Below, piece by piece: positions 1-8,570 of a stretch of 64,000 nucleotides of DNA (position 1 is the first letter of the stretch; each line of letters starts with the position of its first letter). The position numbers and the translations under genes are program-made. Where the stretch lies: positions 1-64,000 of the forward strand of contig JBFWVA010000002.1 in the NCBI GenBank assembly GCA_050246995.1, given 5' to 3'. Source of the DNA: SHVO01 sp050246995 (GTDB lineage: Bacteria; Pseudomonadota; Alphaproteobacteria; Rhodospirillales; Rhodospirillaceae). The notes beneath the pieces were generated by a model. It worked only from the letters and a program-made list of their open reading frames with translations, was not told where the DNA came from and made no database searches.

Positions 1-1
1 C

Positions 2-93
<92 letters not shown>

Positions 94-323
94 CCTGGGC
101 CGGCAGAGCGCTGAAATCACGCGCTTTTCTCTCACGAGAGGCCTCGAGGCGGGCCGGAAGATGAAGCTTGGGCGGGGGAAAGTCAACCCAACCGGCAAAA
201 CCTAAAAACTTAAGCGATTCCGCGCGTTAGCGGCTCATTCCGCGCGTTGAACCAGCCCGCCGGCCCGTCTTGGAGACGGCGCGGCCCTTCTCTAAGCTCT
301 TTGCATCACCAGGGGAGGTTTGC

Positions 324-1274
324 ATGAAATTGTTTGGTTTGATGGCCGCCGCGCTTTTCAGTGCAAGCGTCGCGCAAGGCGCCGCGTTTCCAAAGTCCGG
401 TCTGATCGCGGACCGCGGGCTCGCCGAGAAAGACTTTCCGCGCTGGAAAGCAATCGAACCCAACATCTACGTCTACGAGGACACGCATTCGCCGGATGCC
501 GACGGATCGGTGATCGGAACAGTGAGTCTGATCGTCGTGACGACGGACGGCGTCGTTCTGATGGACGGCCAGGGCGACGCGCAGGACGGCAAGCGCCTCG
601 TCGATGCGATCAAGAAAATTTCGCCGCTGCCGCTAAAGTATGTCGTAACCGCCTCGGATCACATCGATCACGTCGGCGGCAATGCGGAGATCAAAGCCGC
701 GTTCCCGAATGCGATCTTCGTCTCCTCGCCAGCTTCGCAAAAGGTCCTCGCCAAAAGCGCCGTCGTGCCGAGTGAAACAGTCGCGGACAAGCGCATCCTC
801 AGGGTTGGCGAAACAGAATTCCAGATCCTGAATCTTGGCCGCGCCCATACGGGCGGCGATCTCGCGGTTTACTTGCCACAAACAAAAGTCCTGTTCCTCG
901 GCGAAATCTACGCGCGCGACATTTTCCCCTCGCAGCGCTCTTCGTATCCGAGCGAATGGGTTGAAACGCTCAAGAAGGCCAAGGCAATGGACGTGTCTTG
1001 GTACATCCCAGGTCACGGCTTCGTCGACAGCATGGCCGAAATGAAGCGTGATCTCGATGCATCGCTCAAAATTCAGGAATATATCGTCGCCGAAGGGAAG
1101 CGCCTGCACGCGCTGGGCCTGCCCTGCACCAATGAGGGCAAGCCTCCGGTGTGCGAAGCTTCGAAACAAGTAAACTGGGGGCCATTCGCGACGGTGCCGC
1201 AGACGCGCGGCAAGCAGGACCTTGCAATCGGCCGCGTTTATATGGAGATCGAAGGCAAACTACCGCCCAAGTAG
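324..1274 (+). CDS. exported metallo-beta-lactamase-fold hydrolase with altered metal motif
   Basis: 316-aa protein with a signal peptide (about residues 1-20, MKLFGLMAAALFSASVAQGA) followed by a metallo-beta-lactamase fold. The start at 324 is chosen over an in-frame ATG at 270 because it has AGGGGAGG just upstream and begins the signal peptide. The usual HxHxDH motif reads S111-D-H113-I-D115-H116, so the first zinc His is Ser. Later ligand positions look intact: H175 in GRAHTGGD and H231 in IPGHGF. The family includes periplasmic hydrolases of lactams, lactones and thioesters. Substrate cannot be inferred, and one zinc site may be weak or reorganised. It ends tail-to-tail with the minus-strand gene beginning at 1275. 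Confidence 0.85.
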   Translation: MKLFGLMAAALFSASVAQGAAFPKSGLIADRGLAEKDFPRWKAIEPNIYVYEDTHSPDADGSVIGTVSLIVVTTDGVVLMDGQGDAQDGKRLVDAIKKISPLPLKYVVTASDHIDHVGGNAEIKAAFPNAIFVSSPASQKVLAKSAVVPSETVADKRILRVGETEFQILNLGRAHTGGDLAVYLPQTKVLFLGEIYARDIFPSQRSSYPSEWVETLKKAKAMDVSWYIPGHGFVDSMAEMKRDLDASLKIQEYIVAEGKRLHALGLPCTNEGKPPVCEASKQVNWGPFATVPQTRGKQDLAIGRVYMEIEGKLPPK

Positions 1275-1898
1275 CTACGGCGTCTTGCACACACCGGCAG
1301 GAACATCGGCGGCCGGTTGAACGAAATATATTCCGTCGTTGCTGTAGGCCGTGAACACGGCCTCGGCACGGCCGAATCCTTCGGGACGCGCGACCGCTGT
1401 GAGGTCACCCCAGAAGGTGAAGAACAGCTGCGCGTCCACCACGGCGCGATCCTTCAACAGAACGATGAGCTGATAGCGCTTGTCCGTCTTCATCTGCGCG
1501 GCAATATCATCGCGAGAGAGTTCGCCCCATGCCGCATCTGCCAGCAGGGGATGCGAAAGGATATCCTCGGCCGACGTCACGACCACCATGCGGTCCCAGG
1601 GGACGTGAATGAAGTCAGTGGCGCAAATGTAAGGATGCGAGGGCGTTTCCCGCTTTTGGACCTGACGCGTGTCCTCGACTTCAGGAGGCGTCGGATCCGG
1701 CGCCGCCCGGACGGCAATTTCACCCGAGAAGTCGTGCAGCCACGCCTTCGGAAGGTAGGGTTGATAAAGCAACCAACCGATGACCGCGCAGGCGCCCAGG
1801 CCAAGAACGAAAACCGTTCCGCTCTTGAGGCGGCGCGGCGGCGTCTGGTCGGCCGGATCGCTCAAGCGTCGAGCTTCTTCTTGAGCGCGTCCGAACAC
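1275..1898 (-). CDS. hypothetical membrane-anchored protein
   Basis: 207-aa protein not assigned to a family. One hydrophobic segment at about residues 26-46 should anchor it, leaving a soluble C-terminal domain of about 155 residues with an acidic/proline-rich linker (PDPTPPEVEDT). The first ATG (1898) lies 37 bases inside the end of gatB. A TTG at 1865 overlapping the gatB stop would give a shorter protein starting LSDPADQ and is a realistic alternative. Its position directly downstream of gatCAB suggests cotranscription, but no functional link to tRNA amidation is evident. Confidence 0.7.
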   Translation of the reverse strand: MFGRAQEEARRLSDPADQTPPRRLKSGTVFVLGLGACAVIGWLLYQPYLPKAWLHDFSGEIAVRAAPDPTPPEVEDTRQVQKRETPSHPYICATDFIHVPWDRMVVVTSAEDILSHPLLADAAWGELSRDDIAAQMKTDKRYQLIVLLKDRAVVDAQLFFTFWGDLTAVARPEGFGRAEAVFTAYSNDGIYFVQPAADVPAGVCKTP

Positions 1899-3319
1899 AT
1901 GGCCGGGTTGGCTTTACCCTGAGTCGCCTTCATCACCTGACCGACAAACCAGCCCAACATCTGGACTTTGCCTGACTTGTACTGGGCGACCTTGTCGGCA
2001 TTTTCGGCGATGATCTTATCGACCGCCGCGTCGATCGCGCCAGTGTCGGTGATCTGCTTCATTCCGCGCTCTTCGACAATGGCATCAGGCGTCTTGCCCG
2101 TGTCCACCATAGCTTCGAAGACTTCCTTGGCCATACGGCTGGAAATCGTGTTGTCGGAAATGAGGGCGATGAGACGGCCGAGATCCTTCGCGCTAACGGG
2201 GCTTTCGCTGATTCCTACGCCGCGTTTGTTCAAAACACCGAAAAGATTGGTGATCACCCAGTTCGCCGCGAGCTTGGGATCACCGCCTTTGGCGACTTCC
2301 TCGAAATAGTCCGCGTTTTCCTTTTCCGCGACGAGCACGCCGGCATCGTAAGCGGTCAGACCAAAATCCTTTGTGAACCGCGCCTGTTTGTCGTCGGGAA
2401 GTTCCGGCAGCGACGCCCTGATCCTTTCGACGAAAGCTTCGTCGAATTCGACGGGAAGCAAATCGGGATCGGGGAAATAGCGGTAATCGTGCGCGAATTC
2501 CTTAGAGCGCATGGGCCGCGTTTCGTTCTTATTGGAATCGTAGAGACGCGTTTCCTGATCGATCGAGCCGCCGCTTTCGTACACGTCGACGTGACGCCGC
2601 GCTTCGTGCTCGATCGCCTGCATCACGAAGCGGACGGAATTCACGTTCTTGATCTCGCAGCGCGTGCGCAGCTCCGTGGACCCGACCGGACGGACAGAGA
2701 CGTTTGCATCACAGCGCATGGAACCTTCCTCCATGTTGCCGTCGCAGGTGCCGAGGTAGCGCAGGATCGCCCGCAGCTTCTTGAGATAGAGGCCGGCTTC
2801 TTCCGGCGTACGCAGGTCCGGTTTGGAAACGATCTCCATCAGCGCAATGCCGGAGCGGTTCAAGTCGATGTAAGTCTTCTGCGGGTGCAGATCGTGGATC
2901 GATTTGCCGGCGTCCTGCTCCAGGTGCAAGCGCTCGATCCCGATCTCGCGGGCCGTGCCGTCGGGCATATCGAGCACAATCGTGCCCTCTCCAACGATCG
3001 GCTGATCGTACTGGCTAATCTGATATCCCTGCGGCATGTCGGCGTAGAAATAGTTCTTACGCGCGAAAACACTGCGGCGATTGATCTTAGCCTTCAGTCC
3101 AAGGCCGCTTTTCACGGCCTGCTCCACGCAATGCTCGTTCAGAACCGGCAGCATCCCGGGAAGGCCGGCATCGACGAACGATACTTGCGTGTTCGGCCCG
3201 CCGCCGAAATCAACGGAAGCACCTGAAAACAGCTTCGCCTTGGAAATCACCTGGGCATGGACCTCAAGTCCAATGACCACTTCCCAATCGTGCTTCTCGC
3301 CTTTGATGATGTAACCCAT
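1862..3319 (-). CDS. gatB: Asp-tRNA(Asn)/Glu-tRNA(Gln) amidotransferase subunit B
   Basis: 485-aa GatB, the kinase-like subunit that activates Glu-tRNA(Gln) or Asp-tRNA(Asn) before transamidation. Visible landmarks are the N-terminal VIGLEVHAQV block, the RKNYFYADMPQGYQISQYD core with catalytic residues, and a C-terminal YqeY-like tRNA-binding domain (about 330-485). Full length for the family. It lies 8 bases after gatA and is the third gene of gatC-gatA-gatB. Presence of the complex implies that at least one of GlnRS/AsnRS is missing or bypassed in this organism, which is common in alphaproteobacteria. Confidence 0.97.
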   Translation of the reverse strand: MGYIIKGEKHDWEVVIGLEVHAQVISKAKLFSGASVDFGGGPNTQVSFVDAGLPGMLPVLNEHCVEQAVKSGLGLKAKINRRSVFARKNYFYADMPQGYQISQYDQPIVGEGTIVLDMPDGTAREIGIERLHLEQDAGKSIHDLHPQKTYIDLNRSGIALMEIVSKPDLRTPEEAGLYLKKLRAILRYLGTCDGNMEEGSMRCDANVSVRPVGSTELRTRCEIKNVNSVRFVMQAIEHEARRHVDVYESGGSIDQETRLYDSNKNETRPMRSKEFAHDYRYFPDPDLLPVEFDEAFVERIRASLPELPDDKQARFTKDFGLTAYDAGVLVAEKENADYFEEVAKGGDPKLAANWVITNLFGVLNKRGVGISESPVSAKDLGRLIALISDNTISSRMAKEVFEAMVDTGKTPDAIVEERGMKQITDTGAIDAAVDKIIAENADKVAQYKSGKVQMLGWFVGQVMKATQGKANPAMCSDALKKKLDA

Positions 3320-3327
3320 GGCGCCCT

Positions 3328-4794
3328 CTATACGGCCGGCAACAGGGGGAACTGCGCGGCGTCTTCGAGCACCTGGCAGACACGGAACAGCGTTTCCTCA
3401 TCCCAACGGCGCGTGAGCACCTGCAAGCCGAGCGGCAGACCGTCGGAGCTGAGACCTGCCGGCACGGAGGCGCCGGGAATACCGGCCAGCGAAGCCGGCA
3501 CGGTGAATACGTCATTGAGGTACATCGCGATCGGATCGTCCGACTTCTCACCAATCCCGAAGGCTGGCGTCGGCGCGGTGGGAGTCAAGATCGCATCGAC
3601 TTTCTCGAACGCGTCCGTGAAGTCCTGGTTGATCAAAGCGCGGACCTTCTGGGCTTTGAGATAATAAGCGTCATAGTAGCCAGCCGAGAGCACATACGTG
3701 CCGATCATGATGCGGCGGCGCACTTCCGCGCCGAAACCGGCGGCGCGCGTCTTACCGTACATATCGTCTAGTGATTTGCCGGGAACTCGCAGGCCGAAGC
3801 GGACGCCGTCATAGCGGGCGAGGTTCGAGGACGCCTCCGCGGGCGCCACAATATAGTATGTGGGCAGCGCCGACTTCGTGTGCGGCAAGCTGATCTCTAC
3901 CGGCGTGGCGCCGGCAGCCTTCAGCCACTCCACGCCCTTGTCCCACAACGCAGCGAGTTCGGGGCTAAGACCGGACGGGCGGTATTCCTTGGGAATGCCG
4001 ATGCGCAGGCCCTTCACGCCCTTGCCGAGCGCAGCTTCAAAATCCGGCACATCCAGCTGTGCTGACGTCGAATCCTTCGGATCGTATCCAGACATCGCGC
4101 GCAGCATGATCGCCGCGTCGCGGACGGTGCGCGTCATCGGACCAGCCTGATCAAGCGAACTGGCAAACGCGACCGTGCCCCAACGCGAGCAGCGGCCGTA
4201 GGTCGGCTTGACGCCGACAATGCCGCAAAACGCCGCGGGCTGACGGATAGAACCACCAGTGTCGGTCCCGGTCGCGCCCATGACAAGATGCGCGGACACG
4301 GACGCCGCCGATCCCCCCGACGAACCGCCGGGCACGAGCTCGACATTGCGGCCCTTGGCTTTCCAAGGGTTTTTCACCGGGCCGTAGTAGCTGGTGATAT
4401 TGGCCGACCCCATCGCGAATTCGTCGAGGTTGAGCTTACCCAACATCACGGATCCGGCGTCACGCAGCTTTTGCGTGACGGTGCTTTCATAGGGCGGCGT
4501 GAAGCCGTCGAGGATGTGAGACGCCGCGGTCGTCAGCACACCTTCGGTGCAAAACAGATCCTTGATCCCGAGCGGAATGCCTTCAAGCGCACCGCCCTGT
4601 CCGGCGGACAAACGTTTGTCGGACTCGCGCGCACGTTCGCGGGCGAGATCACCCGTCGTGGTAATGAACGCGTTCAAGTCCTTAGCGCGTTCCATGGCGG
4701 CGAGGTGCGCTTCCGCTAGTTCCAGCGCGGTGAATTCTTTCTTCGCGAGCTTTTCGCGCGCGGCGGCAATGGTGAGGGATGTGAGTTCAGTCAC
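3328..4794 (-). CDS. gatA: Asp-tRNA(Asn)/Glu-tRNA(Gln) amidotransferase subunit A
   Basis: 488-aa amidase-signature enzyme that releases ammonia from glutamine for transfer to misacylated tRNA. The Ser-cisSer-Lys triad is visible: K78 in PLGIKDL, S158 in the GGSSGGSA loop, and nucleophile S182 in DTGGSIRQPA. Length matches GatA, and the gene sits between gatC (9 bases upstream) and gatB. Other amidase-signature hydrolases are excluded by the operon context and overall similarity. Confidence 0.97.
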   Translation of the reverse strand: MTELTSLTIAAAREKLAKKEFTALELAEAHLAAMERAKDLNAFITTTGDLARERARESDKRLSAGQGGALEGIPLGIKDLFCTEGVLTTAASHILDGFTPPYESTVTQKLRDAGSVMLGKLNLDEFAMGSANITSYYGPVKNPWKAKGRNVELVPGGSSGGSAASVSAHLVMGATGTDTGGSIRQPAAFCGIVGVKPTYGRCSRWGTVAFASSLDQAGPMTRTVRDAAIMLRAMSGYDPKDSTSAQLDVPDFEAALGKGVKGLRIGIPKEYRPSGLSPELAALWDKGVEWLKAAGATPVEISLPHTKSALPTYYIVAPAEASSNLARYDGVRFGLRVPGKSLDDMYGKTRAAGFGAEVRRRIMIGTYVLSAGYYDAYYLKAQKVRALINQDFTDAFEKVDAILTPTAPTPAFGIGEKSDDPIAMYLNDVFTVPASLAGIPGASVPAGLSSDGLPLGLQVLTRRWDEETLFRVCQVLEDAAQFPLLPAV

Positions 4795-4803
4795 GCGCAG
4801 CCT

Positions 4804-5091
4804 CTATTCAACAACCTTCGGCACGCCGAAAAAGCCATCGTGGCCTTCGGGCGCGTTGGCGAGCACTTTGTCGGCCTTGTCGCCGTCGTTAACCACGTCC
4901 TTACGCCACTGCAGTTTCAAATCAGTGCCGCCGGTCATCGGCGCGACATTCGATGTGTCGACTTCTTTGAGCTGTTCGATCCAATTGAGGATTCCCGACA
5001 GCTGCTCGGCGACGGTTTCGAGATCGGCCTCTTGCACTTCGATGCGCGCCAGAGTGGCGATGCGCCGCACAGTGGCTTTATCCAATGACAT
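4804..5091 (-). CDS. gatC: Asp-tRNA(Asn)/Glu-tRNA(Gln) amidotransferase subunit C
   Basis: 95-aa GatC, the small strap that stabilises the GatA/GatB interface. It begins MSLDKATVRRIATLARI, the typical GatC opening, and ends in the usual GFFGVPKVVE tail. First gene of the gatCAB operon, divergent from ruvX with about 90 bases between start codons where promoters for both directions must lie. Confidence 0.95.
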   Translation of the reverse strand: MSLDKATVRRIATLARIEVQEADLETVAEQLSGILNWIEQLKEVDTSNVAPMTGGTDLKLQWRKDVVNDGDKADKVLANAPEGHDGFFGVPKVVE

Positions 5092-5184
5092 CAGTTACAT
5101 CTCGTCAAAACCCGGCGTCCCGCCGGCGGAATGTGCGTAACACCCGATATGGCGATCTGCAAGCCCAGCGCATTGAAGGCGCAA

Positions 5185-5619
5185 ATGGCCCGAAATCAAA
5201 CGATTTTGGGCCTCGATCTCGGGACTAAAACCATTGGCCTCGCCCTCTCGGACGTCGGCTATATGATCGCCTCGCCCCTTAAGACAATCAGCCGGCGCAA
5301 GTTCACCCAAGATTGGATCGAACTTGCTGAAGTGATCCAAAACCGGAATGTCGGGGCGCTGGTCGTTGGGCTGCCCATTCAGATGGATGGAACCGAAGGG
5401 GCCAGGGCCCAGGCTACCCGTTCCTTCGTAAGCGAGGTCCTCAAGCGCATGGATCTCCCGGTCGCCTTTTGGGACGAACGACTTTCTTCCAGCGCCGTTG
5501 AACGTATGCTGACGGACGAGGCCGACCTATCCCGGAAACGCCGGGCCGAATTGGTGGACAAAACCGCCGCCGCCTACATCCTTCAGGGCGCGCTCGATGC
5601 GATGCGCTATCAGGCGTAG
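5185..5619 (+). CDS. ruvX: putative pre-16S rRNA nuclease / RuvX (YqgF) family
   Basis: 144-aa RNase H-fold protein of the YqgF/RuvX family, implicated in 16S rRNA 5'-end maturation and described in some species as a Holliday junction resolvase. Family blocks: GLDLGTKTIGLALSD (catalytic Asp), PIQMDGTEG, FWDERLSS (catalytic Glu) and VDKTAAAYIL (catalytic Asp). The start at 5185 (MARNQTILG) is preferred over an in-frame ATG at 5131 because family members begin just before the first strand. It precedes pyrB by about 40 bases. Confidence 0.93.
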   Translation: MARNQTILGLDLGTKTIGLALSDVGYMIASPLKTISRRKFTQDWIELAEVIQNRNVGALVVGLPIQMDGTEGARAQATRSFVSEVLKRMDLPVAFWDERLSSSAVERMLTDEADLSRKRRAELVDKTAAAYILQGALDAMRYQA

Positions 5620-5659
5620 GGGTTGCCTCGGGCCGGGCTGCTGCCTATAGTCCGGGCTT

Positions 5660-6622
5660 ATGCTCAATCCCGTATTTCCGCATCGTCACCTCCTCGGCAT
5701 CGAGGGGCTTTCCCCGGCTGAAATCAATAATTTACTGGACCGTTCGGACTATTACGTCGCGCTAAACCGCGCGCCGGAAAAGATGTCCGACGCGCTCCAG
5801 GGCCGGACCATCGTTAACCTGTTCTTCGAGAACTCGACCCGCACGCGCACGTCGTTCGAACTCGCCGCCAAACGGCTGAGCGCGAACGTGATCAACATGC
5901 AGGTGGAATCGAGCTCGGTCGCCAAGGGCGAGACCCTGATCGATACCGCGGTGACGCTGAATGCGATGCACCCGGATGTCCTGGTCGTGCGCCATCCCGA
6001 TTCCGGCGCGGTGAAGTTGCTGGCCGACAAGGTCAATTGCGGCGTGGTCAACGGCGGCGACGGCAGCCATGAACATCCGACGCAGGCTCTGCTCGACGCG
6101 CTCACGATCCGCCGGCGCAAGGGCAAGCTCAACGGCCTCCTGGTGGCGATTTGCGGCGACGTTCTCCATAGCCGCGTCGCACGGTCCAATTTCCTTCTCC
6201 TACTCACCATGGGCGCGCGCGTGCGCATTATCGCACCGCGCACGCTCATCCCCAGTCAGGTGGACCGGATGGGCGTCGAGGTCTTCACCGACATGCACGC
6301 CGGCCTCAAGGACGTGGATATCGTTATGATGCTGCGCGTGCAGAACGAGCGTATGCGCGGCAGCTTCATTCCCTCGGTGCGCGAATACTTTCACTTCTTC
6401 GGCCTGGATCGAGCGAAACTAGCGCAAGCCAAACCGGACGCGCTCATCATGCATCCCGGCCCTATGAACCGCGGCACTGAAATAGATTCGGATGTCGCCG
6501 ACGATTTCGAACGCAGCGTTATTCGCGAGCAGGTCGAGCTTGGGGTCGCTGTGCGCATGGCCGTTCTTGAGATCCTCGCCTTGAATAACCGGGACGTCCA
6601 AGCGCGGAAGGCAGCATCATGA
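5660..6622 (+). CDS. pyrB: aspartate carbamoyltransferase catalytic subunit
   Basis: 320-aa ATCase that condenses carbamoyl phosphate with aspartate in pyrimidine synthesis. The phosphate loop ENSTRTRTSFE and the C-terminal HPGPMNRGTEI signature are present, and length matches bacterial catalytic chains. Its stop overlaps the start of the pyrC-like gene by four bases (ATGA), so the two are translationally coupled. No pyrI regulatory chain is in the window. The neighbour's defective active site suggests a class A-type ATCase/pseudo-dihydroorotase complex, as characterised in Pseudomonas. Confidence 0.97.
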   Translation: MLNPVFPHRHLLGIEGLSPAEINNLLDRSDYYVALNRAPEKMSDALQGRTIVNLFFENSTRTRTSFELAAKRLSANVINMQVESSSVAKGETLIDTAVTLNAMHPDVLVVRHPDSGAVKLLADKVNCGVVNGGDGSHEHPTQALLDALTIRRRKGKLNGLLVAICGDVLHSRVARSNFLLLLTMGARVRIIAPRTLIPSQVDRMGVEVFTDMHAGLKDVDIVMMLRVQNERMRGSFIPSVREYFHFFGLDRAKLAQAKPDALIMHPGPMNRGTEIDSDVADDFERSVIREQVELGVAVRMAVLEILALNNRDVQARKAAS

Positions 6623-7959
6623 GTGTCGCGAAGCCTGGCCGCATCGCTTACATCAACGCCCGTGTCGTCGATCCCGCATCGGGCTTTGACGGACCGGGCG
6701 AGGTTTTGACCAGCGGCCAGGAGATCCTCGACGTCGGCCCAAAGGTGCTCGACGGCAAGACGCCGGACGGCACGCAGGTGGTGGACTGCGAAGGCATGTG
6801 CCTCGCGCCCGGCCTTGTGGACATGCGCGTTCAGCTGCGCGAACCGGGTGAAGAACACAAAGAAAGCCTGAAGAGCGCCGGTGAAGCCGCCGTCGCGGGC
6901 GGCGTCACCACGATGGTGTGTCTACCCAATACGAATCCTGTGGTCGACGACGAGCCGACGCTGGAGTTTGTCGCCCGCCGCGCCCGTCAGCTCGCCCTGA
7001 CCAAGGTCTATTGCTACGGCGCCGTCACCAAAGGGCTGCAGGGCAAAGAACTGGCCGAGATGGGCCTTTTGTCCAAGGCCGGGGCGCTCGCGTTCACCGA
7101 TGCAACCCGGGCCGTCGCGGATGCGCAGGTGATGCGCCGCGCGCTGCAGTACGCGGCAACCTTCGGCCTGATGATCGTTCAGCATCCGGAAGAGCCGACG
7201 CTCGCCGGCGGCGTTATGAATGCCGGTGAGATCGCGACGCGCATGGGCCTTTCAGGCATTCCGCGTGAAGCCGAGATCATCATGCTCGAGCGCGACATCC
7301 GCCTCACCGCCATGACCGGCGGGCGCTATCATGCGGCGCACATCTCCACGGCCGATAGTGTCGAGATTATCGCCCGCGCCAAGAAACAGGGCCTCAACGT
7401 CACCTGCGACACGGCGCCGTTTTATTTCTCGCTGAACGAACTCGCGGTCCGAGATTACCGCACCTTCGCGAAACTCTCGCCGCCGCTGCGCGATGAGAAG
7501 GACCGCCAGGCGATCGTTGAAGGCCTGAAATCGGGCGTGATCGACGCGATCGCCAGCGACCACGCGCCGCACGACCAGGACAGCAAGCGCCTCCCCTTCC
7601 CGCAGGCCGCGTTCGGCGGCAGCGGGCTTGAGACACTGCTCGCCGTATCGCTCGATCTCTTCCACAACGGCGACATGCCGCTGATCGAGGTCATACGGCG
7701 CCTGACGTCCGCTCCGGCAAAATTGCTGGGGCTGGAAGCCGGGCGCCTCGCGCGCGGCCAGAAGGCGGACCTTGTGATCTTCAATCCGGACGAAAGCTGG
7801 AAGGTGATCGCGGACGCGTTCAAATCGAAATCGAAGAACTCACCATTCGACGGACGTCCGGTTCAAGGCCGCGTCCTGCGCACGGTCATCGACGGGCGCG
7901 CGGTCTATGACGTGCTCGGCGCCGCGCAAGCGCCCGCCCGCCGCGCGGCGAAGGCCTAA
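6619..7959 (+). CDS. dihydroorotase-like protein lacking the HxH zinc motif (pseudo-DHOase)
   Basis: 446-aa amidohydrolase of the PyrC class I type. The first metal-binding motif, normally DxHxHxR, reads D68-M-R70-V-Q72-L-R, so both histidines are lost. Other ligand positions remain: D161 (in FTDATR), H189 (QHPEE), H241 (HISTAD) and D314 (SDHAPH). In Pseudomonas such PyrC' proteins are inactive and scaffold the ATCase dodecamer, and alphaproteobacteria commonly carry similar pyrB-linked copies. Inference: this copy is structural, and an active dihydroorotase is encoded elsewhere. ATGA overlap with pyrB upstream; the stop overlaps the plsY start. Confidence 0.9.
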   Translation: MSVAKPGRIAYINARVVDPASGFDGPGEVLTSGQEILDVGPKVLDGKTPDGTQVVDCEGMCLAPGLVDMRVQLREPGEEHKESLKSAGEAAVAGGVTTMVCLPNTNPVVDDEPTLEFVARRARQLALTKVYCYGAVTKGLQGKELAEMGLLSKAGALAFTDATRAVADAQVMRRALQYAATFGLMIVQHPEEPTLAGGVMNAGEIATRMGLSGIPREAEIIMLERDIRLTAMTGGRYHAAHISTADSVEIIARAKKQGLNVTCDTAPFYFSLNELAVRDYRTFAKLSPPLRDEKDRQAIVEGLKSGVIDAIASDHAPHDQDSKRLPFPQAAFGGSGLETLLAVSLDLFHNGDMPLIEVIRRLTSAPAKLLGLEAGRLARGQKADLVIFNPDESWKVIADAFKSKSKNSPFDGRPVQGRVLRTVIDGRAVYDVLGAAQAPARRAAKA

Positions 7960-8567
7960 TGTCCGCCGAGGTCCCTTTTCTGCTTTATATCGCCGCGCTC
8001 GCGGGCGGTTATCTCACGGGCTCCATTCCGTTTGGCCTGGTGATCACGAAACTTGCCGGGCTGGGTGATATCCGCAGCATCGGTTCGGGCAACATCGGCG
8101 CGACCAACGTCCTGCGCACCGGCCGCAAGGGGCTGGCGCTGGCGACGCTCCTTCTCGACGGTGGCAAGGGCGCGATCGTTGTGGTCGCACTCAAGCTGCT
8201 CACCGATAATCCGCTTGTTCCGCTTATCGGCGGCTTCGGCGCCATCCTCGGTCACAATTTTCCGGTTTGGCTGAAATTCAAAGGCGGCAAAGGCGTGGCC
8301 ACGACCCTCGGCGTGATGATCGCCGCCGCCCCTGTGATCGGCATCATGGCCTGTGCGACGTGGATCATCGTCGCGGCCCTGACGCGAATCTCCTCACTCT
8401 CCGCCCTCGCCGCGCTCGCGCTTGCGCCGGTCTACGCTTACTTCTTCGGCTTTCCTTACGAGGCGATCGATTTTGCCGCTCTGGGGGTTTTGGGCTGGAT
8501 CCGCCACGCCTCCAACCTGCAACGGCTGCTCAAAGGCGAAGAGCCGCGCATCGGCGCGAAAAAGTGA
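7959..8567 (+). CDS. plsY: acyl-phosphate glycerol-3-phosphate acyltransferase
   Basis: 202-aa integral membrane acyltransferase that makes lysophosphatidic acid from acyl-phosphate and glycerol-3-phosphate, the first step of phospholipid synthesis. PlsY motifs are clear: GSIPFGLVI, GSGNIGATNVLRT, and GHNFPVWLKFKGGKGVATTLG. About five hydrophobic segments. The ATG overlaps the pyrC-like stop (TAATG), indicating coupling. Confidence 0.96.
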   Translation: MSAEVPFLLYIAALAGGYLTGSIPFGLVITKLAGLGDIRSIGSGNIGATNVLRTGRKGLALATLLLDGGKGAIVVVALKLLTDNPLVPLIGGFGAILGHNFPVWLKFKGGKGVATTLGVMIAAAPVIGIMACATWIIVAALTRISSLSALAALALAPVYAYFFGFPYEAIDFAALGVLGWIRHASNLQRLLKGEEPRIGAKK

Positions 8568-8570
8568 TCC

